Shown one piece after another: positions 43,623-53,450 of a stretch of 64,000 nt of DNA (position 1 is the stretch's first letter; each line of letters begins with the position of its first letter). The position numbers and the translations under genes were made by a program. The notes beneath the pieces are model-generated. The model did not search any database. It had not been told where the DNA came from and was given only the letters and a program-made list of their open reading frames with translations. This stretch comes from Erysipelotrichia bacterium (GTDB lineage: Bacteria > Bacillota_I > Bacilli_A > Erysipelotrichales > Erysipelotrichaceae), in contig JAAYOQ010000030.1 of the NCBI GenBank assembly GCA_012520255.1, positions 51,863 to 115,862 on the forward strand, in the 5' to 3' direction.

Positions 43623-45657
43623 CAATAATTGGTTTAAAATCTTCCAATGTTAATAAATCGATTTGAGCAGTTTTATCATTTAAAATCCTGGTTGATTGAT
43701 ATCTAATGGCTTCTTCAATAACGTTTCTAGATAATCGGCCATTACCACTTCTTACTGAGTCATTTTCTTGAACTCTGGTGAAGTAATCAGTTAATGGTAT
43801 AGTCACTTCATCAGCGACTTTATAACCCTTGTTTTTAGCATTAATCATGGCGATATCGTATAATTCCTGTCCGGTGTAGTCAGGAAATTCAATCTGATTA
43901 GGGAATCTTGATTTCAATCCTGAGTTAGATTCTAAGAAATCTTGCATTTCTCTAGTGTAACCAGCTAAGATAACAATCAAATCTTCTCTATTGTCTTCCA
44001 TCGCTTTTACTAAGGTGTCGATACATTCTAAGCCAAAGGAATCATTTGTGCCACGATATAATGAGTAAGCTTCATCAATAAATAAGATGCCACCCATTGC
44101 TGATCTGATAACTTGCATTGTCAGTGGAGCAGTGTGTCCGACATATTTGCCAACCAAATCGTTTCGGCTGACTTCAATCAGCTGTCCATTACTTAATACT
44201 CCAATCGCTTTGAGATATTTAGCCAATAGTCTGGCGATAGTTGTTTTGCCAGTTCCAGGATTACCAGTAAAAATCATATGTTTACTGACTTCTGTAGTTG
44301 ATAAACCTTCTTTTTGTCTCAATTTTTGAGCAGCATAGAAGTCTTGTAATGATAGGATATAATCTTTAATTGTTTTCAGGCCAACAATGTTATCAAGTTC
44401 TTTTTGGACTTCTTCAATAGCATTATCTACCATTGTTGGTAAGTATTTTTGCAGTGGTTCGTCATTAATAAACAGTTCTTTCTCTTTATAGTGTAAGTTG
44501 ATATCAACATTTTCAGTAAATTTTTCAGATAGTTTATATTCAGATAAACCACCATAGATGGTATCAAACATACTGATTAAAAACTTAACATTTTCAAAAC
44601 GATAATGATCTTTAATATAGTCAATTAAGCTATCATCACAAATGATATCAATGTTTAAATTAGTTAAACATTTTAATTTGAAACTATCCAGTTTATGAGG
44701 GTGGATATCAATAATATCGTCTTTAGATAATTTATTAGTATATAGAGAATCTGAAATAGTATTGATAAATCTGGAACCTACAACATTTAAAAGTTTGCTT
44801 GTTCTAAGCGAAGTGATAAAGATTAAATATTTACCTTTAAAGTTTAATTCTGAAACAGTATTTTTAACTAGTGAAGTAGTAGCTTCAACTAATTGTTTAT
44901 TACTTAAAATATAACGTTTATTTAGTGATAACTTACCATAAACAAGTATTTCTTCAATAAATCCTAAATATGAAGGGCTGATGGAATCAATACCATCAAA
45001 AACAATAATTTGACTATTGTTGATGGCTCCATATAAGTCGATGATAAAGTTGTTTTCATCTTCTTTACTGGAATATTTTAATAGATCAATAGTATAGACT
45101 TTACTGTTAGATAAAATTTCCGTTTCCAGTAATAGTCTACCCATTTGCTCAACGGAGCTATGTCGACCGGTATGGCTTTCACCAGTAATTAAAATGCCGG
45201 CATTTAAACCGCTTAATTGCTGACCCATGATAAATGGCCTTTTAAAAGCGCGACAAAGCGAAGAAATGTAGTCTTCCTGTTTTCTTACTGTAGTGTTTAA
45301 TTTGTTTTCAATATATTCGAATTTAGCATTTAATTCAGCCTGATTTTCAACAATGTTGATAGTACTGACCTGTTCAATAGGAAATTCCGTGCCAAAATCA
45401 TCTTTGATAGATTGTTTCAAAGAATCAATGTCCATGTCAAAATCAACACTATAGATCTGATCCATTAATGTTTCAGTTTGCTGTTTAATTTTCTCGCTGT
45501 TCTCTTTTAATCTTTGTAACTCTTCGCTTAAAGGCTCATTAGTGAAAGGATTATTTTTTAATATCGCTATATCAGATTCGGTCAATGTCCTTTTAGGAGC
45601 ATCTTTTCCTAATACTTTCTCATATAGTAATTCTCTTTCCGTTTTTTTCTTTGACAT
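43609..45657 (-). CDS. Tandem AAA+ ATPase, second module CbxX/SpoVK-like
   Basis: The 682-residue protein has a helical N-terminus, then a first AAA-like module (about 125-330) with a degenerate P-loop (ITGESHTGRHSS near 160) and a Walker-B-like IIVFDGIDS near 212. The second module (about 415-680) is intact: GNPGTGKTTIAR near 468, LFIDEAYSL near 525 and a SRFPNQIEF arginine-finger region. It fits the CbxX/SpoVK/EccA group. In this group the ATPase remodels protein partners. It lies between an unknown gene and telA, and three bases separate it from the unknown gene. The partner is unknown. Confidence 0.88.
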   Translation of the reverse strand: MSKKKTERELLYEKVLGKDAPKRTLTESDIAILKNNPFTNEPLSEELQRLKENSEKIKQQTETLMDQIYSVDFDMDIDSLKQSIKDDFGTEFPIEQVSTINIVENQAELNAKFEYIENKLNTTVRKQEDYISSLCRAFKRPFIMGQQLSGLNAGILITGESHTGRHSSVEQMGRLLLETEILSNSKVYTIDLLKYSSKEDENNFIIDLYGAINNSQIIVFDGIDSISPSYLGFIEEILVYGKLSLNKRYILSNKQLVEATTSLVKNTVSELNFKGKYLIFITSLRTSKLLNVVGSRFINTISDSLYTNKLSKDDIIDIHPHKLDSFKLKCLTNLNIDIICDDSLIDYIKDHYRFENVKFLISMFDTIYGGLSEYKLSEKFTENVDINLHYKEKELFINDEPLQKYLPTMVDNAIEEVQKELDNIVGLKTIKDYILSLQDFYAAQKLRQKEGLSTTEVSKHMIFTGNPGTGKTTIARLLAKYLKAIGVLSNGQLIEVSRNDLVGKYVGHTAPLTMQVIRSAMGGILFIDEAYSLYRGTNDSFGLECIDTLVKAMEDNREDLIVILAGYTREMQDFLESNSGLKSRFPNQIEFPDYTGQELYDIAMINAKNKGYKVADEVTIPLTDYFTRVQENDSVRSGNGRLSRNVIEEAIRYQSTRILNDKTAQIDLLTLEDFKPIIEKEV

Positions 45658-45659
45658 AA

Positions 45660-46190
45660 TTATTTACCAACCTTGTTTGCCAGCTCAGCCAGTTTAGCCA
45701 GTCTTGAATTGTTTAGAATCTTTTTTACCATCAATAAGGCATCGTAGTAGCCCCTTAAATAGTCATCAGTGTTTGATGTTCTGACTTTATTTTTATAAGT
45801 AACCATATCTGCAGAAACCTGTTGGTCAAAAGCCTTCAGGGAAGTCTGATGCTTTTTAATTTCTTCCAGATAGTAGTTAATGGCTTGTTGGTAGCCCTCT
45901 TTTTTACTTTCAGGATATCGATGATAGACAATATTTTCTAAACAATTGACGATATGTAAGTATCTGGAACTGTATTTCGCATTTTCAACAGCTCTGTCGA
46001 TATGTGGAACGATTGTTTTATAATTAGTTGTTGAATAAACATTTCCTTTTCTAGTGGTTTTGTTTCTAGTACCTAAGACACTATCATTGATTGTTTTTTC
46101 AAACTCATAGAGACTCTGATCGACAAAATCACCATTATTTAACTTAGCTAACATTTCATCCAATGATTCACTCCAAGGTTTTTCACTCAT
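45660..46190 (-). CDS. Unknown helical protein between xpaC and the AAA gene
   Basis: This 176-residue soluble protein is predicted to be mostly helical (YLHIVNCLENIVYHRYPES, YYDALLMVKKILNNSRLAKLAELANKV). I do not recognise a family and see no membrane helix or catalytic motif. Three bases separate it from each neighbour, so it is tightly linked to XpaC and the AAA protein. It could be an adaptor or substrate for the ATPase, which is inference. Confidence 0.7.
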   Translation of the reverse strand: MSEKPWSESLDEMLAKLNNGDFVDQSLYEFEKTINDSVLGTRNKTTRKGNVYSTTNYKTIVPHIDRAVENAKYSSRYLHIVNCLENIVYHRYPESKKEGYQQAINYYLEEIKKHQTSLKAFDQQVSADMVTYKNKVRTSNTDDYLRGYYDALLMVKKILNNSRLAKLAELANKVGK

Positions 46191-46193
46191 AGT

Positions 46194-47186
46194 TTATCCC
46201 TCCTGATTCTGTAATTCATCTATTAGTCCATCTTTCTTCAAGATAGATTCTAATGTACGCATATCAACATTTAATTCAGTGTAATAATCTTCAACTAAAG
46301 AACCTGAAATAGTATTTAAAGCACCGTTGATTAAAACGGTAGTTTTCAGCAAACGGTCTTCACTGTTTTTAAAATCAGCATTATTTTCTACATTGAGCGA
46401 AAGACGTTTATAATTATTAACAATATCCGTTAACATTGGTAAATAGTACTGATACAGTTTAACAGTCTTATTTTTGCTATCGGTAAATTCATCTTCAATT
46501 CTTTTAATTGCTTGTAGATGATGTATTGTTTCTTCCAATCCCTTGGTAACCTGTTGATTTTCAATTCCATCTTTAAGTTGTGATAATTCTTTAATATAGT
46601 AAGCGCAATCCTTTTCAAAGGTTCTTTTTACCTCTTGCTTAATTTCTTCAACAACCTGAGTTTCGTTTAGATTCTTGGTATTGAGATATCTATTTATAAG
46701 GTTTGATAAAGCATTGAAAGAATTCGGATAGGCATTAAAGTAATCTTTTAGTGATCCAATATATTCTTCACGCATATAAATATCAATAGTATCTAAAGCG
46801 ACATTTTCCGGATCTGTTAAGACTAGATAAGTTTCATCATCGATATTGAGTTGTTGATTCTTTTGGAAGAATTTATCAATCTTCTTTAATAGTTTTTTAT
46901 GTGAAACAGTAGGGGTAGCTGTGCCAGATACAGTTTGTGAAGTGCTATGGCCTCTTTTTTTCTTAAAGGCATCGACAATCAGTTTGATACCTATTGCGAT
47001 AAAGATAAAAGGTGCAACAAAAAAGCCAAGAATCATTAGTAAAGGAATAATGAATTCAAGAAAAAATCCTAACAAACCAGCAATCCCACCTAAAACAAGT
47101 TCAGCAAGACCTGAAAAGATGCTTATTAATATAATGATAGTAAGTATTGAACCAGGGTTACTATCACGTCTTCTATTTCTAGCCAT
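46194..47186 (-). CDS. XpaC-family membrane protein
   Basis: This 330-residue protein has a basic start, two or three hydrophobic helices (about 14-75) and a helical cytoplasmic part. Its C-terminal third matches the XpaC pattern: KTVKLYQYYLPMLTDIVNNY, then ALNTISGSLVEDYYTELNVDMRTLESILKKDGL. The family was named for a phosphatase-like phenotype and a true enzymatic role is not established. XpaC is usually paired with TelA in Bacillota, as here within one five-gene stretch. GGGAGGTG precedes the ATG. Confidence 0.85.
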   Translation of the reverse strand: MARNRRRDSNPGSILTIIILISIFSGLAELVLGGIAGLLGFFLEFIIPLLMILGFFVAPFIFIAIGIKLIVDAFKKKRGHSTSQTVSGTATPTVSHKKLLKKIDKFFQKNQQLNIDDETYLVLTDPENVALDTIDIYMREEYIGSLKDYFNAYPNSFNALSNLINRYLNTKNLNETQVVEEIKQEVKRTFEKDCAYYIKELSQLKDGIENQQVTKGLEETIHHLQAIKRIEDEFTDSKNKTVKLYQYYLPMLTDIVNNYKRLSLNVENNADFKNSEDRLLKTTVLINGALNTISGSLVEDYYTELNVDMRTLESILKKDGLIDELQNQEG

Positions 47187-47207
47187 GGTACACCTCCCAT
47201 TTAGAAT

Positions 47208-47216
47208 ATTATAACA
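47208..47216 (-). promoter_or_regulatory. Extended -10 of the xpaC operon
   Basis: On the minus strand TG-T-TATAAT covers 47216-47208, 22 bases before the xpaC start at 47186. Confidence 0.5.
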
Positions 47217-47252
47217 TTTTTACTGTATACATTATATATTATTTTCCTTTTA

Positions 47253-47261
47253 TGATAAAAT
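47253..47261 (+). promoter_or_regulatory. Extended -10 upstream of uvrA
   Basis: TG-A-TAAAAT (47253-47261) lies 24 bases before the uvrA start. The same TATGATAAAAT motif precedes the Sel1 gene at 55.5 kb. Confidence 0.45.
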
Positions 47262-47284
47262 AGGTAAGTGTAAAAGAGGTCATT

Positions 47285-50110
47285 ATGAAAAATAAAATTT
47301 CCATTGTTTCAGCTAAAGAAAACAATCTTAAAGCAGTGACTCTAGATATTCCTAGAGATAAGTTTATCGTTATGACAGGTTTATCAGGGTCAGGAAAAAC
47401 TTCTTTAGCCTTCGATACAATTTATGCCGAAGGGCAAAGAAGATATATCGAATCTCTGTCTACTTATGCTAGACAGTTTTTAGGTGGAGTAGATAAACCA
47501 AATGTTGAATCAATTGAAGGTTTATCACCAGCAATTGCCATTGATCAGAAATCAACCAGTAACAATCCAAGAAGTACCGTGGGCACCATAACCGAGATTT
47601 ATGATTTTCTTCGTCTGTTGTTTGCTAGAATTGGTGTTCCTTATTGCCCTGTACATAATGAACCTATTAAATCACAAACAATTAACGAGATGTTAAAATC
47701 GGTAATGACTTTAGAAGATGGTGCAAGAATTACCATTATGGCTCCGGTTGTCAAACAGAAAAAAGGAACTCATAAAGATTTGTTAGCCAGATTATTGAAA
47801 GATGGTTTTATCAGAGCAGAAATTAATGGTGAAATTAAACTTTTGGAAGAGGAAATTACTTTAGATAAAAACTTTAAACATGATATCAATGTAGTAATTG
47901 ATAGAATGATTAAAAGAGAAGAAAATAGATCGAGGGTCTTTGATTCAATTGAGACAGCCTTATCTATTTCTGATGGTCTGGTGTTGATTAAAAGTGGTGA
48001 TCAGGAGTTTTTATTTTCTAATCATTATGCCTGTAAGTATTGTGGATTCAGTGTTCCTAAATTAGAGCCAAGACTTTTCTCTTTCAACTCTCCATTAGGT
48101 GCCTGTCACGATTGTAATGGTTTAGGTTTTAAACAGAAAGTTGACATTGATATTTTGATTCCAGATTATGATTTGAGCATCAATCAGGGAGGAATCAGAT
48201 ATTATCGCAGAATAGTCAACTCAGAAAATCTGGAGTGGAAAAGCTTTAAAGTATTATTAGACCACTATAATATTGATCAGGATAAATCGCTGAAAGATTT
48301 CACCAGTGAAGAAATGGACGTCGTTTTATATGGTTCCAAAGAACCTATCAGCTATTCGATTACCTCTCGTGGTGGAATAACAAAAACAGCAACAGAGTAT
48401 ATTGAAGGTGTTATCACATTAATTGAAAGAAGATTTTTGGAAACTACAAGTGCTTTGGCCAAAGATTGGTATGGCTCTTATATGTCGGAGCTGCAATGTT
48501 CTACCTGTAAAGGAAAAAGGCTAAATGAACTTGCTTTATCAGTCAGGATAGGTGATAAAAATATTATCGAGTGGACTGAAATGAGTATCAAGCGATTAAT
48601 TGAATTTATCAAAAATATACAATTAACTGACAACCAGAGGATAATAGCTGAAAATGTATTAAAAGAAATTAATAATCGTTTGTGTTTTTTAAGGGATGTA
48701 GGTTTAGAGTATTTGACTTTAGATAGGATGGCTGGGACTCTTTCTGGCGGAGAAGCTCAAAGAATTCGTCTAGCCACTCAAATCGGGTCCAGATTAACAG
48801 GTGTATTATATGTTTTGGATGAACCTTCTATCGGTTTACATCAAAAGGATAACGCCAAACTGATTCAGACTTTAAAGAATATGCGTGATTTAGGAAATAC
48901 TTTAATTGTAGTTGAACACGATGAAGAGACAATGAGAGAAGCTGACTGGATTGTCGATGTGGGTCCTCTAGCTGGTGTTCATGGTGGTGAAATTGTTTAT
49001 AATGGTCCAGCAAGTGAGATAGTAAACTGTAAAGAAAGCATTACTGGTCAATATCTGGCTAAAAAGAGAAGAATTGAAATTCCAGAAAAAACCAGATCAG
49101 GTAATGGCTCTTTCTTAATAGTTCAAAAAGCAGCTGAGAATAATTTAAAAGACATTGATGTCAAAATACCTTTGGGTACTTTTGTTTGTGTTACAGGTGT
49201 TTCAGGTTCAGGTAAAAGTACCTTAGTGAATGAGATAATCGGTAAAAGTGTCAGGCAATATTTAGGTAATCCCAGAGTTAAGCCAGGAAAATCAGGCAAA
49301 ATACTTGGTTTGGAAAATATTGACAAGATTATTGAAATAGATCAAAATCCAATTGGTCGAACGCCAAGAAGTAACCCGGCTACTTACACCAGTGTTTTTG
49401 ATGATATCAGAGATTTATTTGCTCTTACTCCAGAAGCAAAACTTAGAGGTTATACTAAATCCAGGTTCTCATTTAATGTTCCTGGAGGAAGATGTGATGC
49501 CTGCTTGGGAGATGGGGTGAAAAGAATCAGTATGAACTTTTTGCCTGATGTTTATGTTGTCTGTGATGTTTGTGATGGGAAAAGATATAATGAAGAAACA
49601 TTACAGGTGTACTATAAAGGCAAAAATATTTATGATGTATTAGAGATGACAGTTGAAGATGCTCTAGAGTTCTTTGGTTCGATTTATAAAATAAAAAATA
49701 AATTACAGGCTCTTTATGATGTAGGATTAGGATATATTAAACTTGGCCAATCAGCCACTACTATTTCCGGTGGTGAAGCTCAAAGAGTCAAGTTAGCCAG
49801 TGAATTACAGAAAAGGGCAACAGGAAAGACATTATTTATTCTTGATGAGCCAACAACCGGTTTACATAGTTATGATGTTGACAAGTTGTTGAAGGTTTTG
49901 CAAAGAATAGTTGATAATGGTGATACAGTTATAGTAATAGAGCATAATTTAGATGTAATAAAAAATGCTGATTATATTATAGATTTAGGTCCCGATGGGG
50001 GAGATTACGGAGGAAATGTAGTGGCTTGTGGAACAGTCAGGGAAGTTTCTGAAGTAGAAGAAAGTTATACTGGGCAATATTTAAAAAGAATTTTGGAGGA
50101 GAAAAGATGA
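47285..50110 (+). CDS. uvrA: UvrABC excinuclease subunit A
   Basis: This 941-residue damage-recognition ATPase has two ABC modules. The first P-loop is GLSGSGKTSLAFDT and the second GVSGSGKSTLVNEI. Both signatures are present (LSGGEAQRIRLA and ISGGEAQRVKLA) with the zinc cysteines (CKYCGF ... CHDC; CDACLGDG ... CDVC). Length is normal. uvrB, usually adjacent, is not in this window. The stop overlaps the hprK start by four bases, so DNA repair and carbon control share a transcript. Confidence 0.97.
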   Translation: MKNKISIVSAKENNLKAVTLDIPRDKFIVMTGLSGSGKTSLAFDTIYAEGQRRYIESLSTYARQFLGGVDKPNVESIEGLSPAIAIDQKSTSNNPRSTVGTITEIYDFLRLLFARIGVPYCPVHNEPIKSQTINEMLKSVMTLEDGARITIMAPVVKQKKGTHKDLLARLLKDGFIRAEINGEIKLLEEEITLDKNFKHDINVVIDRMIKREENRSRVFDSIETALSISDGLVLIKSGDQEFLFSNHYACKYCGFSVPKLEPRLFSFNSPLGACHDCNGLGFKQKVDIDILIPDYDLSINQGGIRYYRRIVNSENLEWKSFKVLLDHYNIDQDKSLKDFTSEEMDVVLYGSKEPISYSITSRGGITKTATEYIEGVITLIERRFLETTSALAKDWYGSYMSELQCSTCKGKRLNELALSVRIGDKNIIEWTEMSIKRLIEFIKNIQLTDNQRIIAENVLKEINNRLCFLRDVGLEYLTLDRMAGTLSGGEAQRIRLATQIGSRLTGVLYVLDEPSIGLHQKDNAKLIQTLKNMRDLGNTLIVVEHDEETMREADWIVDVGPLAGVHGGEIVYNGPASEIVNCKESITGQYLAKKRRIEIPEKTRSGNGSFLIVQKAAENNLKDIDVKIPLGTFVCVTGVSGSGKSTLVNEIIGKSVRQYLGNPRVKPGKSGKILGLENIDKIIEIDQNPIGRTPRSNPATYTSVFDDIRDLFALTPEAKLRGYTKSRFSFNVPGGRCDACLGDGVKRISMNFLPDVYVVCDVCDGKRYNEETLQVYYKGKNIYDVLEMTVEDALEFFGSIYKIKNKLQALYDVGLGYIKLGQSATTISGGEAQRVKLASELQKRATGKTLFILDEPTTGLHSYDVDKLLKVLQRIVDNGDTVIVIEHNLDVIKNADYIIDLGPDGGDYGGNVVACGTVREVSEVEESYTGQYLKRILEEKR

Positions 50111-51036
50111 GAAAAGTAACAGTTAGAGATTTATGGAATTATTTTGGTTATCGTCAAATCAATGGCGATGATTCTTCGCTTGATAGAAGAATTTATGGGG
50201 CTAACGTTAATAGACCAGGTCTAGAGTTAGCTGGTTTCTTTCCGGAGCGTGAGCACTGCAGAATTATTATGCTCGGAGAAACAGAAATGTCATATATTGA
50301 ACAGATGAGTGAAGAAAGGCAAAGAAATGTTTTTGATCATTTGACCAGTGAGGAAACTCCAATGATTCTTATTTCTAGAGACTTACCTTGTCCTGAAATA
50401 TTGATGGAGATTGCAGCAACTAAAAATTTTCCGATATTCACTTCTTTTGCTCCGACCTCTTCTCTGATAATGGAAATTGTTGCCTATTTAGAAGAATTTT
50501 TTGCTCAGGTAGATTCAGTTCACGGAGTGTTACTGCAGGTTTATGGTAGAGGAATTTTAATTACTGGACAAAGTGGCATAGGCAAAAGTGAAATTGCTCT
50601 GGAATTAGTTAAAAAAGGCCATGTCCTTGTAGCTGATGACCGCGTTGATGTTTATAGAATTCATAACCATATCAGTGGGGAAGCTCCAGCTATTTTAAAA
50701 AATATGCTGGAGTTAAGAGGAGTTGGAGTTATTGATATCGCAATGATGTTTGGAGCAGCTTCGACAACCGAAAAAACAAGAATAGATTTTGTTATCCATT
50801 TAGATAAATGGGATAAAGATAAAGAGTATGATCGCCTAAACTTAAAAGATGAAGTATTTAACATATTTGGGGTAAATATTCCTAAGATAACCATCCCGGT
50901 TTCAGAAGGGCGTTCAATTGCGGTTATTATTGAAGCTGCAGTTAATGATTTTATTTTAAAATCAAAAGGTTATGATTTTTCGAAAATACTGGATGAAAGA
51001 GTTGTTCAATTAATCAGCCAAAACAAGGAGGACTAA
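50107..51036 (+). CDS. hprK: HPr kinase/phosphorylase
   Basis: This 309-residue enzyme phosphorylates Ser46 of HPr with ATP and reverses it with phosphate, giving pyrophosphate. It has an N-terminal DRTGG-like domain, Walker A GQSGIGKSEIALEL near residue 155, DDRVDVYRI and the HprK signature LRGVGVIDIAMMFGA. It controls carbon catabolite repression with CcpA, which is not in this window. It overlaps uvrA and is two bases from lgt-ppaX, whose second half hydrolyses pyrophosphate. Confidence 0.96.
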   Translation: MRKVTVRDLWNYFGYRQINGDDSSLDRRIYGANVNRPGLELAGFFPEREHCRIIMLGETEMSYIEQMSEERQRNVFDHLTSEETPMILISRDLPCPEILMEIAATKNFPIFTSFAPTSSLIMEIVAYLEEFFAQVDSVHGVLLQVYGRGILITGQSGIGKSEIALELVKKGHVLVADDRVDVYRIHNHISGEAPAILKNMLELRGVGVIDIAMMFGAASTTEKTRIDFVIHLDKWDKDKEYDRLNLKDEVFNIFGVNIPKITIPVSEGRSIAVIIEAAVNDFILKSKGYDFSKILDERVVQLISQNKED

Positions 51037-51038
51037 TA

Positions 51039-52499
51039 ATGGAGTTTTTTCCAACAATGTCAATATTTTTAAAAATAGGTTCGTTAGAAATTAGATGGTA
51101 TGCGGTCTGCATTTTAATTGGAGCGCTTTCAGCCTATTACCTTTCAGTTAAGGAAGCTACAAAAGCTGGTTATTCAGCGGATTTTTTAGATGATGTTTTT
51201 ATTGGGATAATGTTTTTTGGTATTATAGGTGCCAGATTATGGTATTGTGGGTTCTACGATTTTAACGGTTATTTTTCGGACCCTGTTTCAATTATCAGAA
51301 TTTGGGATGGAGGTTTGGCGATACAGGGTGGCTTATTTGGAGCATTGCTTTTTATCCTGTTTTATACCAGAAGTAAAGGAGTACAGTTTCTACATTTAGT
51401 TGATATCGTACTGCCCAAGGTTCTTATTGCCCAGGCAATAGGTAGATGGGGCAATTTCTTCAATCAGGAGGCTTTTGGTAATATCGTCGATGAAAGTTAT
51501 TTTAATGGTATCTTATCTTTTCTAAAAAGTGGTATGTATATTAATGGTTACTATCGTCAGCCGATGTTTTTCTATGAATCGATGCTTTGTTTAATTGGAT
51601 TTATTCTGATTCATTTATATCGTAAATATTCAAAAACCCATCGCGGAGATGGAATGTTCTGTTATCTAGCCTGGTATGGAGTAATTAGATTTTGGATTGA
51701 AACACAAAGATCAGATTCACTAATGATTGGCAATTTTAAAACTGCAATGCTGGTTTCAGTAGTATTTATAGTTATTGGTGTAGCTGGACTGCTGGGAGTT
51801 TTCAGAAAGAAAATCTATAGTAAAAAACCAGTTATTATATTTGATTTAGATGGCACTATTTTAGATACAGCTCCAGCTATTTTTGCTTCATTCAAATATA
51901 CTTTTGAAAAATATTATCCAGAATTAGAATTGACTGATGAAGACTTTGCCTCATTTTTAGGACCTACTTTAAAAGAAACTTTTGAAAAATATTGTCCTGA
52001 AGCTGATGAAAATAGAATTGAGGAAATGATTGAGGCCTATAAAAAGCACAATAAGGAAGTCCACAAAGACCTGGTAAAACCAATGCCTAATGTGACAAAG
52101 TTACTGAATTATCTCAAAGAGAATGATTATAATATGGCTATAGCTTCCAGCAAGATGACTGATACTTGTTTATTAGGATTGGAGGTCACAGGATTAAAGG
52201 ATTATTTTGAAGTCGTAATAGGACTTGATCAAGTTAAAAATCCTAAGCCTGACAAAGAAACAATTATTAAAGCAATAAAAGCATTGAATGGTTATTTTAC
52301 CAACGCTATCTATGTTGGTGATAGTGCATCGGATATTATCTGTGCTAAAAATGCTGGAGTCTATTCTATAGGATTGACATCTAACAAGTTGATGCTTCAA
52401 AACTTGATTGATGCCAAACCAAATGCTTTGATTGACGATATGATTGAGATTATTGATATTTTGAAGGAGGAGCATTCATGGACACACAATATGATGTAA
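51039..52499 (+). CDS. lgt: Fused Lgt (prolipoprotein diacylglyceryl transferase) and PpaX-like HAD phosphatase
   Basis: The 486-residue protein joins two enzymes in one frame. Residues 1 to about 262 are Lgt, with several membrane helices, GARLWYCGF, RIWDGGLAIQGGL and the signature AIGRWGNFFNQEAFGN. It attaches diacylglycerol to lipoprotein cysteines. Residues about 263-486 are a HAD hydrolase: FDLDGTILDTAPA (D269, D271), SSKMTD, KPDKE and YVGDSASDIICAKNAG. This half resembles PpaX, the pyrophosphatase of the HprK pathway. In Bacillus the two are separate genes after hprK. No stop or frameshift lies between them. trxB overlaps the end by 22 bases. Confidence 0.9.
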   Translation: MEFFPTMSIFLKIGSLEIRWYAVCILIGALSAYYLSVKEATKAGYSADFLDDVFIGIMFFGIIGARLWYCGFYDFNGYFSDPVSIIRIWDGGLAIQGGLFGALLFILFYTRSKGVQFLHLVDIVLPKVLIAQAIGRWGNFFNQEAFGNIVDESYFNGILSFLKSGMYINGYYRQPMFFYESMLCLIGFILIHLYRKYSKTHRGDGMFCYLAWYGVIRFWIETQRSDSLMIGNFKTAMLVSVVFIVIGVAGLLGVFRKKIYSKKPVIIFDLDGTILDTAPAIFASFKYTFEKYYPELELTDEDFASFLGPTLKETFEKYCPEADENRIEEMIEAYKKHNKEVHKDLVKPMPNVTKLLNYLKENDYNMAIASSKMTDTCLLGLEVTGLKDYFEVVIGLDQVKNPKPDKETIIKAIKALNGYFTNAIYVGDSASDIICAKNAGVYSIGLTSNKLMLQNLIDAKPNALIDDMIEIIDILKEEHSWTHNMM

Positions 52500-53401
52500 T
52501 TATTGTTGGAGCTGGACCTGCTGGCTTAACAGCTGGGATTTATGCTTCACGTGCAAATATGAAAGTTTTACTTTTGGAGCAGGAAAGTCCGGGAGGAAAG
52601 CTGGTTAAAACTTATAAAATTGAAAATTATACGGGAGTTGAAAGTAGCTCTGGAGTAGATTTAGCAATGTCTTTTATGAATCATGGTTTAGCTTTTGGTG
52701 CTAAAATTGATTTTGGTTCAGTAATAAAAGTTGAAAATAAAGGAAAACTAAAAAAAGTCACTTTAGATAATGGTAAAGAGTTTACCGGTAAAGCAGTTAT
52801 TGTTGCTAGTGGCACCAAAGAAAGACCATTAGATGTGGAAATGGCTGAAAGATTTACAGGTCGAGGGATTTCTTATTGTGCTGTTTGTGATGGTGCTTTC
52901 TATCGTGATAAGGTAGTTACAGTAATCGGTGGTGGAAATAGCGCCTTAGAGGAAGCCTTATTTATCACCTCATTAGTTGAAAAGGTTAATATCGTCATCA
53001 GAAGAGATGAGTTTAGAGCAGAGCCTAAAATTGTTGAAGAAGTATTAAATCATGAAAAAATAAATGTTATATATAAACATCTTCCAGAAAGTTTAATTAT
53101 TGAAGACGATAACATTGTAGGTTTAAATATTAAACATGTTGATACTGGTGAAATTACACCACTGATGTGTTCAGGTATTTTCCCTTATATTGGTGCTGAT
53201 CCAGCTACTTCATTTTTAGATAAAGCTATCTTAAATGAAAGAGGATATATTGTTGTTAAAGCTGATATGTCAACTGATATTGAAGGAATTTTTGGAGCTG
53301 GAGATGTTATTGATAAAGAGTTAAGACAGGTGGTAACAGCGACTGGTGATGGAGCGATTGCTGCCAATAGCGCTGTTAAGTATATTAAGAATAATTTCTA
53401 A
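52478..53401 (+). CDS. trxB: Thioredoxin reductase
   Basis: This 307-residue flavoprotein passes electrons from NADPH to thioredoxin. FAD-binding GAGPAGLTAGIYASRA is at the N-terminus. The redox centre is CAVCDGAF (CxxC), and NADPH binding is GGGNSALEEALFI. The final GIFGAGDVIDKELRQVVTATGDGAIAA is typical. GAAGGAGGAG precedes the ATG and lies inside the end of lgt-ppaX. The order hprK-lgt-ppaX-trxB is conserved in Bacillota. Confidence 0.95.
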   Translation: MDTQYDVIIVGAGPAGLTAGIYASRANMKVLLLEQESPGGKLVKTYKIENYTGVESSSGVDLAMSFMNHGLAFGAKIDFGSVIKVENKGKLKKVTLDNGKEFTGKAVIVASGTKERPLDVEMAERFTGRGISYCAVCDGAFYRDKVVTVIGGGNSALEEALFITSLVEKVNIVIRRDEFRAEPKIVEEVLNHEKINVIYKHLPESLIIEDDNIVGLNIKHVDTGEITPLMCSGIFPYIGADPATSFLDKAILNERGYIVVKADMSTDIEGIFGAGDVIDKELRQVVTATGDGAIAANSAVKYIKNNF

Positions 53402-53440
53402 ACAAAAACAAGTCTGGAGTAATCCAGGTTTTGTTTTTTT
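53402..53440 (+). terminator. trxB terminator
   Basis: AACAAAAACAAGTCTGG pairs imperfectly with CCAGGTTTTGTT around AGTAAT, followed by a run of eight T. It begins directly after the stop. Confidence 0.75.
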
Positions 53441-53450
53441 TGGTTAAAGG

